DNA of 6,366 nucleotides from DATLAN01 sp035527455. GTDB taxonomy: Bacteria; Planctomycetota; Planctomycetia; Pirellulales; Thermoguttaceae. The stretch spans positions 1 to 6,366 of the forward strand of contig DATLAN010000651.1 of assembly GCA_035527455.1 (NCBI GenBank). Direction: 5' to 3'. Position numbers and translations under genes: made by a program. A model generated the notes under the pieces. That model did no database searches. It was not told where the DNA came from and was given only the letters and a program-made list of their open reading frames with translations. How positions within the stretch are numbered: position 1 is the stretch's first letter; each line of letters starts with the position of its first letter. Positions 1 through 5,345 of this stretch are shown here, piece by piece.

Positions 1-64
1 CACGCCCTGAGGAACGAAGGGCGTGCTTGGCCGGTTCATCACGCCCTTCGTTCCTCAGGGCGTG
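1..64. repeat. Perfect 25-bp inverted repeat, each arm itself a hairpin (REP/BIME-like)
   Basis: Bases 1-25 and 40-64 are exact reverse complements separated by 14 nt. Each arm is also a palindrome: CACGCCCT and AGGGCGTG (8 bp, perfect) around a 9-nt loop, GAGGAACGA in the left arm and its complement in the right arm. RNA could therefore fold as one long 25-bp hairpin or as two small ones. It begins 38 nt after the stop codon of the GTPase gene, so it could end or protect that transcript. No T-run can be judged because the window ends at base 1. Paired palindromic units of this kind are typical of dispersed REP/BIME elements; copy number cannot be checked here. Confidence 0.85.
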
Positions 65-101
65 CCACCCAATCGAGGCTGCTGTTTCTGCGCGGCTGGC
101 G
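65..101. other. Short gap between GTPase stop and inverted repeat
   Basis: These 37 bases separate the GTPase stop codon from the left-edge inverted repeat. I see no gene, T-run or further hairpin in them. Confidence 0.6.
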
Positions 102-1904
102 TCACTGCCGATAGCCCAGCTTCTCCTCGGAACCGGCCAACTCCCGCCGCAGCCGGCCGACGTGCTCGCCGAGCCGGTCCAACTCGCCGCGGAAGCGTTC
201 GATCCGCCGGCACTCGTCCTCCAGCCGGGCAAAAATGCCGGCCGCCGAGCCCGTGTCTTTCCACTGCTGGGCCAACTGGTCGATCTCGCGCCGCAGTCCG
301 CGACGCAACCGGCCGGTAAACAGCCAGACCAACACCAGGCACCACAACAGCAGCCAGAACCCGGCCGAAATGTAGAAATCGAAGCCGAAGACCGGCAGTT
401 GCTGCTCGGCCACCCACGAATCGTAGAAGAAATTCTTGCCCAACCGATACAACAGGAACCCGAGCATCGCCGCCAGCAGCAGCTCGTATCGCCAACGGGT
501 GAACCAGCCGGTATGCCGCTGGGCGAGCCGGGTGATGAGCGATTCCAGCTCGCCGGAGGTTTCGGCCACGAATTGGACGCCGGCCCGGTCGGCCTCCGCG
601 GCGACGGTTTCCGGATCGACCGCATCCCGCTGTAGTCCGGCCTCGGCCGCGTAGCCTTCGAGAATCACGGCCGCTTTGCGCAGCTCGGCCGGATCCCAGC
701 ACCCGGTCACCGCCCGGAGGGGACCTTGTTCGGCGACGCGCTGGCGGCGGCGTTTTTGCCAGGTTCGGGCGCCCTGCACGGCACCCCAGAGGGCGATTTG
801 CGCCGGCGTGCGTGCCCGCCAAAGCAGCCGACCCGCCAGCAACCCGCCCAGCCCGTGAAACACCCGCAGCACCAGCGCGAACGGGCTCAATCCCCAGCGC
901 GAGGCGGCCCGGCCCAGCAGCCGGTTTTCCCACTGCCGACGATTGGCCAGCAGTTCGCTTCGCATCTGCCGGCTCAAGGCGGCGGCCAACGGAACGCGTT
1001 GTTCTTCGACGGCCGCGCGGAGCCGCTCGACCGAGGGCATCGCCTCATCGATCCTGTCACGGCAACCGGCCAATGTCTCATCGAGCAGGTCGAGAAAATT
1101 CGCCCGGCGTATTCGCGCGGCGGCCGTGCCGGCGAGTTGTCGGGTGAGCAGATCGACCAGGGCGGCGAACTGGCCGCGCGGTGCCAATCCGTTTTCGGCG
1201 TCGGCCAGTGCCTCGAGCGAATCGACCAGGAAGACCCGGCCGGTGGTGTATTGGTCTTCCAGCACCGCCTGCCAATCGTCGCGGATGTCTTCATCAAGAT
1301 CGCCGTGGGTTTGCACGAAGACCAGCCGGGCGCCGCTGGCCGCGGCGGCCAGTTCGTCGGCCACCCGGGCGCTGCGGTACTTCTGCTGGGTCGTGGTCAC
1401 CAGCAACACGTCGCAATGGGGCAGAAGCTGACGCAGCCGGGCCAGGTTGCTGCCAGCCACACGGTGTTCGGCATTCTCTTCGGTCGTATCCGGATCGGGA
1501 CAATCGATCAGCACCAACTCGGCCAGTGCGGGCAGATCGCGGTAGATCGGTTCGACGCTCTGCGGATCGATCCCCAGCGACTCGGGCGTGAGGCCGGGCC
1601 GGCAGATCATGGCGGGCCGGGTGGTTGTGGGGCGCTGCCGGCCGGTTCGTACGACCTCGGCACCGACCAGGGCATTGACCAGGGCGGATTTTCCGGTGCC
1701 GGTGCCGCCCAGCGTGGCCACGACCAGCGGTGCGGCCAGCCGCACTCTCAGCCCCGACGCCCGCTCGTCCAGCCGCCGGACCAGCGCCCGGGCGGTCTCG
1801 GCCGGCTGCCACGTCGGCGCACTCTCGGCCCAGCGCCGAAGCCGATCGAGCAGTGTGTCCACTTCGGCCAGCAATTGCAGCCGGGCCATGTCGGGAGTCG
1901 CCAT
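102..1904 (-). CDS. Membrane-anchored P-loop GTPase, dynamin-like / 50S-binding-GTPase-like
   Basis: This 600-residue protein has an N-terminal GTPase domain and a C-terminal membrane region. The G1 loop is GGTGTGKS at residues 66-73, and the G2/switch I region is the threonine run PTTTRPAM at 92-99. The G3 position reads LIDCPDPDTT (132-141), lacking the glycine of DxxG, and the G4 position is probably QTHGD (198-202) instead of NKxD. A long helical section follows. Two clear hydrophobic segments lie at about 475-489 and 513-530, with a weaker one at about 342-360. The end (about 535-596) is rich in charged residues and probably coiled coil. This layout recalls bacterial dynamin-like or membrane-remodelling GTPases, but no specific function can be named. 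The ATG at 1904 is preferred; TTG at 1967 and ATG at 1889 are alternatives, and none has a strong ribosome site. It follows the kinase gene by about 200 nt and may have its own promoter. Confidence 0.85.
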   Translation of the reverse strand: MATPDMARLQLLAEVDTLLDRLRRWAESAPTWQPAETARALVRRLDERASGLRVRLAAPLVVATLGGTGTGKSALVNALVGAEVVRTGRQRPTTTRPAMICRPGLTPESLGIDPQSVEPIYRDLPALAELVLIDCPDPDTTEENAEHRVAGSNLARLRQLLPHCDVLLVTTTQQKYRSARVADELAAAASGARLVFVQTHGDLDEDIRDDWQAVLEDQYTTGRVFLVDSLEALADAENGLAPRGQFAALVDLLTRQLAGTAAARIRRANFLDLLDETLAGCRDRIDEAMPSVERLRAAVEEQRVPLAAALSRQMRSELLANRRQWENRLLGRAASRWGLSPFALVLRVFHGLGGLLAGRLLWRARTPAQIALWGAVQGARTWQKRRRQRVAEQGPLRAVTGCWDPAELRKAAVILEGYAAEAGLQRDAVDPETVAAEADRAGVQFVAETSGELESLITRLAQRHTGWFTRWRYELLLAAMLGFLLYRLGKNFFYDSWVAEQQLPVFGFDFYISAGFWLLLWCLVLVWLFTGRLRRGLRREIDQLAQQWKDTGSAAGIFARLEDECRRIERFRGELDRLGEHVGRLRRELAGSEEKLGYRQ

Positions 1905-2105
1905 ACCCCAAGGATAGCAGACGCCCGGCTCACGGTCTGCACTTTCTGAACCACAAAAGGACCACAAGAGGGGTGAGGGCCCTATATGGCAAGACAGGCA
2001 ATATCCGGCGGCTCGCGGGCCCGAAGGTGCAAGTCCCTATCCCGAGCAATGGTGTCCACGGCTTCTTTCACCTGATCGACCAGGCGCTGCGGTTCGGGGG
2101 CCGTT
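1905..2105. other. Intergenic region between glycerate kinase and GTPase genes
   Basis: About 200 nt. The part next to the kinase stop (2110-1982, minus strand) stays open for 42 codons with coding-like composition but has no ATG start. The part next to the GTPase gene holds two ACCACAA copies 11 bp apart (1950-1956 and 1961-1967). A weak TGcTATCCT, resembling an extended -10 box, lies at 1919-1911 on the minus strand. No terminator hairpin with a T-run and no RNA gene was found. Confidence 0.6.
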
Positions 2106-3461
2106 TCAATCGGCTCGATCGACCACCACCACGCGGACGTCGCACACGTTGGTGTGCGTCGGGCCGGTCTTGATCAGGGCACCCAGCGGCTGGAAGAAAC
2201 GATAGGCGTCGTTGCGGGCGAGATAGTCGGCCGGGTCGAGGTTCTGCTTTCGCGAATCCGCGAGCACCAGAGCGTCGAGGATCGCGCCGGCGGCGTCGGT
2301 GGGGCCGTCTTCGCCGTCCGTGCCGCCGGAGAGCAGGACGATGCGGTCGGCGCCGTCGTCGGCCAGTCGCTCGAGCGCCGCCAGCACGAGTTGTTGATTC
2401 CGCCCGCCGGAGCCCCGCCGCGACGGGTCGACGAGCGTGACCACCGGTTCCCCGCCGCTGATCAGACAGTTCGGGCCCGGCTCGTCGCGCATCTTCAGCG
2501 CCATCTCGGCCAGGTGGCGACCGACGTCTTCGGCCGGGCCTTCCGACTTTCGAGCGCTCAGCATGGCGTGGGAATAACCCAACCGCTCGGCCTCGACTGC
2601 GGCGGCGTCGACGGCCGTGGCGTTGTTGCCGATGATCAGGTTGGTCACCCGGCAGGTCGGCGCCGACGGCTCGACGTCCTGTTTCGCTTCGAGGTACTCG
2701 AACACCTCGGGCCGGATCTCGACGTTTCGGGCGGCGAAAGCGTCGAGCACCTCCAGGGCGGCCCGAGGCGTGGAACTGTCTTCGACCGTGGGGCCCGAGG
2801 CGATCACGTCCAACGGGTCGCCCAGGACGTCGGAGATGATCAGCGACACCAGCCGCCCGGCCCGGCACGCCCGCATGAGCCCCCCGCCCTTGATGCGGCT
2901 GAGCTGCTTGCGGACCGTGTTGAGTTGCTCGATGTTGGCTCCGGCGGCGCTGAGGTATCGGGTGACCATAAGCTTGTCTTCCAGCGTGATGCCTTCGACC
3001 GGCGCCGGCATCAACGCCGAGCCGCCGCCGGAAATCAGGCACAGGCAGAGGTCCTCCGGCCCGAGCGACTCGACCAGCCGGAGGATTTCCCGCGAGCCGG
3101 CGGCGCCCTCGGGCGTCGGCTCGTTGACGCCCGGCGGCCGGGCCGCGTGCAGCTTGATGCGGCGCAGCTCGCGGACACAATCGCCCGGCACGTTGACCCA
3201 GCCGGCGAGCTGCTTCCGTTCGATGAGTTCGGGTCCCAGGATGTGTTCCACCGCGGCGGCCATGCCGGCCCCGGCCTTTCCGGCGCCGACGACGACGATG
3301 CGATGCACGGCGTCAAGCTCGATTGGCTCTTCGCCGACCAGCAGCGTCGAGCCTTCCACGCGGAGGGCCTCTTGGACCAATCGTTCGGACCGGACCGCAT
3401 CCACGCCGGCCTGCCAGATCCGCATCGCGTCGCGGCGGAGTTGTTCGGGAGATCGGGGCAT
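2106..3461 (-). CDS. Glycerate 2-kinase, type II (DUF4147/MOFRL family)
   Basis: This enzyme would phosphorylate D-glycerate with ATP to give 2-phosphoglycerate, which enters lower glycolysis in the cytoplasm. It has 451 residues, a normal family length. Visible blocks, in order, are GAGKAG at 59-64 (its lysine is the likely counterpart of the catalytic lysine known in the family), LISGGGSAL at 142-150, VRKQLSRIKGGGL at 183-195, SDVLGDPLDVIASGPT at 210-225, the MOFRL-domain block GSGGRNQQLVL at 350-360, SGGTDGEDGPTDAAGA at 378-393, and the closing TGPTHTNVCDVRVVV at 432-446. The chosen ATG at 3461 follows an AG-rich stretch (GAAGAAAGAAAG); a TTG ten codons earlier (3491) is a weaker alternative. 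It lies 97 nt after the 205-residue protein gene, behind a palindromic element, so it may be partly uncoupled from the transporter operon. Members of this family are sometimes annotated as hydroxypyruvate reductase; the blocks here fit the kinase. Confidence 0.93.
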   Translation of the reverse strand: MPRSPEQLRRDAMRIWQAGVDAVRSERLVQEALRVEGSTLLVGEEPIELDAVHRIVVVGAGKAGAGMAAAVEHILGPELIERKQLAGWVNVPGDCVRELRRIKLHAARPPGVNEPTPEGAAGSREILRLVESLGPEDLCLCLISGGGSALMPAPVEGITLEDKLMVTRYLSAAGANIEQLNTVRKQLSRIKGGGLMRACRAGRLVSLIISDVLGDPLDVIASGPTVEDSSTPRAALEVLDAFAARNVEIRPEVFEYLEAKQDVEPSAPTCRVTNLIIGNNATAVDAAAVEAERLGYSHAMLSARKSEGPAEDVGRHLAEMALKMRDEPGPNCLISGGEPVVTLVDPSRRGSGGRNQQLVLAALERLADDGADRIVLLSGGTDGEDGPTDAAGAILDALVLADSRKQNLDPADYLARNDAYRFFQPLGALIKTGPTHTNVCDVRVVVVDRAD

Positions 3462-3514
3462 CTTTCTTTCTTCTCTATTCTCTATTGGCAAACGTCGTTA
3501 TCGCTCGAAGTCAC

Positions 3515-3543
3515 CCCCCGCAACGCAGTGCGGGGGCGTTGCG
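3515..3543 (-). promoter_or_regulatory. Two overlapping, mutually exclusive 8-bp hairpins before the glycerate kinase gene
   Basis: One hairpin pairs CCCCCGCA (3515-3522) with TGCGGGGG (3529-3536) around a 6-nt loop. The other pairs CGCAACGC (3519-3526) with GCGTTGCG (3536-3543) around a 9-nt loop. They share bases, so only one can form at a time. On the minus-strand transcript they follow the stop of the 205-residue protein gene, next to repeat copy 1, and precede the kinase start. No T-run follows, so a classic intrinsic terminator is not supported. They could stabilise the upstream mRNA, attenuate read-through, or be a mobile palindromic repeat. Confidence 0.5.
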
Positions 3544-3560
3544 AAGCCGCAAGCGGCACT
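3540..3560. repeat. 21-bp interspersed repeat, copy 1
   Basis: This stretch is identical over 21 bp to 5312-5332. Its centre is the palindrome GCCGCAAGCGGC (3546-3557). It sits directly at the end of the 205-residue protein gene and shares two bases with its TAG stop codon (3561-3559). It is 3' of one gene and about 80 nt upstream of the kinase start. Confidence 0.8.
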
Positions 3561-4176
3561 ACCCGCTCCTCGCCCGCAGCACGCCCAGCCACTCGTGCTC
3601 TTTGGCGATCATCGACTCGCCGAAATTGTTGGGCGACGCGGCTCTGAGGATCAGGCCCAACATCAACGAGCCCTGTGGGAAGCCGACCCGGCCGGCCACC
3701 GAACACCAGGGTGTGCCTTTGCCGTGGTCGCCGGGCAGCTTGACGTTGGCGAAGACCGTGCGGGCGAACCCCTCGGCGCTGAGCTGCGGGGGCCAGCGGC
3801 GGATCAACGGCTTGTGTACCTTGACGACTTCGGCCAGCCCGGGCACGAGCTGATCGATCAACTCGGTCAGTTGGCTCGGCGGTGGCAACACGCTTCCTCG
3901 GCCGGCCGGTGCCAGCACGACGGCCGCCAGGCGAACCGGCACGTTGTAGAACTCCAGCACCGGCGCCCCCGGCGGCAGGCCTTGCGTGCCCAGGGACTGC
4001 ACGTCGATGGTCAGATCGGGGCCTCGCTCGGGCCGATGGTGTTTTCGGCCGGTGATGACCTTCCAAACGACGAGCAGGGCCAACAGCACGGCCAACACGA
4101 CGACCGCGTAGATCATCAGTTCACGGCCGGAGATGCCGATCGTCTCGGCCATTTTGTCGAGGATTCCGTCGCCCAT
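3559..4176 (-). CDS. Hypothetical single-pass membrane protein linked to the sugar ABC transporter
   Basis: I do not recognise this 205-residue protein. It has a short polar N-terminus, one strong membrane helix at about residues 21-41 (LMIYAVVVLAVLLALLVVW), a basic stretch just after it (GRKHHRPERG, 43-52), then a soluble domain of about 150 residues. No cysteine pair, nucleotide-binding loop or catalytic motif stands out. The domain has alternating hydrophobic strands (VLEFYNVPVRLAAVVLAP, 73-90) and a conserved-looking end (FGESMIAKEHEWLGVLRA, 185-202). The basic stretch after the helix would suggest a cytoplasmic domain by the positive-inside rule, but this is weak. The ATG at 4176 is 5 nt past the permease TAA, with AAGGAAAG at 4186-4193 as ribosome site inside the permease end; this indicates translational coupling. 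The open frame continues upstream to 4509, but that part overlaps the permease and is not likely used. Possible roles are transporter assembly or regulation; neither is shown. Confidence 0.85.
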   Translation of the reverse strand: MGDGILDKMAETIGISGRELMIYAVVVLAVLLALLVVWKVITGRKHHRPERGPDLTIDVQSLGTQGLPPGAPVLEFYNVPVRLAAVVLAPAGRGSVLPPPSQLTELIDQLVPGLAEVVKVHKPLIRRWPPQLSAEGFARTVFANVKLPGDHGKGTPWCSVAGRVGFPQGSLMLGLILRAASPNNFGESMIAKEHEWLGVLRARSG

Positions 4177-4181
4177 GGTCG

Positions 4182-5294
4182 TTATCTTTCCTTGGCCAAC
4201 AGGCCGTTGATGACCAGCGCGGCCATCAGCACGGTGCCCAGCAGGAGCTGCCGGGCGAGGTCGTCGATCCAGTTGATTCGGATCAGCCCGACGTTGAGCA
4301 CGGTGAACGTGAGCACGCCGATGACGGTCTTTCCGATCCCTCCTTCGCCGCCGAAAAGGCTGGTTCCGCCCAGGACCACGCAGGCCACGGCGCTGAGCAG
4401 CAGGTCCTTGTTCTGGTCCAAGGTGATGTGGGTCATCCGTCCGGCGTTGATGATGCCTCCCAAGCCGGCGGTCACGGCACAGATGGCCAGGCAGGCGATC
4501 ACGATCCAACCGGTGCGCACGCCGGCCAGCCGGGCCGACTGGCGATTGCCGCCGGTCATGTAAACATAGCGGCCGAATCGCGTGTGCTGCAAGACCAGAT
4601 GGGCGACGAGGAAGATCACCACGGCCAGCATCGCGCTAAAGGGAAGCTTGTAACCTTCCCAGAAACGCGACATGTCGATGCCCATGCTGTGGAACAGGCC
4701 AGGCAGGTCGACACCGCTGACGGAATACATCCAGTGAAGCACGTTCTCCGACTTGATCCCGTCATTACCGATCGATTTCACCAGCGACGGAAGGGACTGC
4801 ATCTGGCTCTGCGTCAGGTACTTGGCCAGGCCTTCGGCGATGAACATCATGGCCAGCGAGATGATGAAGCTCGGCAGACGCGACCAGACGGTCAACACGC
4901 CGGTGAGCAATCCCAGGGCAAGACAGGACAGCAGCGGGACGAGGATCACCAGCGCGATCATCCCGGCCGAGGCGGTTCCCTCCCCGCCGGTACCTAACGC
5001 CCAATTCTCGAACAGCCATCCGCACGACGCGGCCCCCCAGAGCGCCATCATGCCCACGGAGAGATCGATCTCGGCGCACAGCAGCACGTACGTCAAGCCG
5101 ACCGAGACGATGCCCAGCACGGCCCCCTGCTGGAGAACCAGCGTCAGCGTGGCCGGCCCGAGGAAGTTCGTCCCGGCGAAGGAGAAGAAGACGATCAGCA
5201 GGGCCAAGGTCACCAGCGGGGCGATATCCCGGGCTTCGAAGCGGCCCGGGAGTTTCAGTAATCGGGGCCACGTAGTTTTCATACGCGTGTTCAT
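4182..5294 (-). CDS. Sugar ABC transporter permease, RbsC/XylH type (BPD_transp_2 family)
   Basis: This 370-residue inner-membrane protein forms the translocation channel for the ATPase encoded just upstream. Family marks are AEIDLSVG at residues 74-81 (usual form GGIDLSVG), the cytoplasmic coupling loop GGNRQSARLAGV at 248-259, and the glycine-rich VVLGGTSLFGGEGGIGK near 306-322. Hydrophobic segments fall at about 26-41, 50-72, 112-135, 142-157, 219-236, 263-283, 298-311, 321-340 and 346-365. It is longer than E. coli RbsC (321 residues), partly because of a polar stretch at about 161-215 that is probably a periplasmic loop. The ATG at 5294 is preceded by GGTGAG with a 9-nt gap; a second ATG at 5282 has no visible ribosome site. 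The gene lies 51 nt after the ATPase stop and ends in TAA 5 nt before the next start, so it belongs to one operon. The family is secure; the sugar is unknown. Confidence 0.95.
   Translation of the reverse strand: MNTRMKTTWPRLLKLPGRFEARDIAPLVTLALLIVFFSFAGTNFLGPATLTLVLQQGAVLGIVSVGLTYVLLCAEIDLSVGMMALWGAASCGWLFENWALGTGGEGTASAGMIALVILVPLLSCLALGLLTGVLTVWSRLPSFIISLAMMFIAEGLAKYLTQSQMQSLPSLVKSIGNDGIKSENVLHWMYSVSGVDLPGLFHSMGIDMSRFWEGYKLPFSAMLAVVIFLVAHLVLQHTRFGRYVYMTGGNRQSARLAGVRTGWIVIACLAICAVTAGLGGIINAGRMTHITLDQNKDLLLSAVACVVLGGTSLFGGEGGIGKTVIGVLTFTVLNVGLIRINWIDDLARQLLLGTVLMAALVINGLLAKER
4186..4193 (-). promoter_or_regulatory. Ribosome binding site for the 205-residue membrane protein
   Basis: AAGGAAAG on the minus strand lies 9 nt before the ATG at 4176 and inside the last codons of the permease gene. 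It decides this start over the longer open frame and supports coupled translation. Confidence 0.7.
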
Positions 5295-5303
5295 GGGTCA
5301 CTG

Positions 5304-5309
5304 CTCACC
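5304..5309 (-). promoter_or_regulatory. Probable ribosome binding site for the permease
   Basis: GGTGAG on the minus strand lies 9 nt before the ATG at 5294. It favours this start over the ATG at 5282, which has no purine-rich stretch at the right distance. Confidence 0.5.
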
Positions 5310-5311
5310 AC

Positions 5312-5332
5312 TGCGAAGCCGCAAGCGGCACT
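5312..5332. repeat. 21-bp interspersed repeat, copy 2
   Basis: This is an exact copy of 3540-3560, with the same GCCGCAAGCGGC palindrome (5318-5329), lying in the 51-nt gap between the ABC ATPase stop and the permease start. The surrounding gap also carries CACTG at 5299-5303, 5309-5313 and 5336-5340. Both copies have the same orientation relative to the genes. Confidence 0.8.
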
Positions 5333-5345
5333 CTCCACTGTCCCC

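Noticed and set aside
1..64. Left-edge inverted repeat as transposon ends or a CRISPR repeat
   Set aside because: The arms are 14 nt apart with no gene between them and no spacer series, so neither an insertion sequence nor an array is supported.
726..1949. 407-codon plus-strand open frame opposite the GTPase gene
   Set aside because: The translation is rich in Gln, Gly and Arg without domain character, while the minus strand encodes a clear P-loop, membrane helices and coiled coil.
2026..2036. GGTGCAAGTCC, resembling pieces of group II introns or a tRNA T-arm
   Set aside because: No surrounding intron domains, reverse transcriptase or cloverleaf could be found; an 11-base resemblance is not enough.
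3515..3536. Intrinsic terminator between the transporter operon and the kinase gene
   Set aside because: The hairpin is GC-rich but is followed on the minus strand by TGACTTCG and not a T-run.
4177..4509. Longer version of the 205-residue protein starting at 4509
   Set aside because: The extra part overlaps the permease gene entirely, has Arg/Gly/Pro-rich shadow composition, and a good ribosome site exists for the ATG at 4176.
2154..4563. Long open frames on the plus strand opposite the kinase, membrane protein and permease genes
   Set aside because: They have low-complexity, Arg/Pro/Ser/Gln-rich translations with no recognisable motif and lie opposite genes with clear family signatures; long antisense frames are expected in GC-rich DNA.
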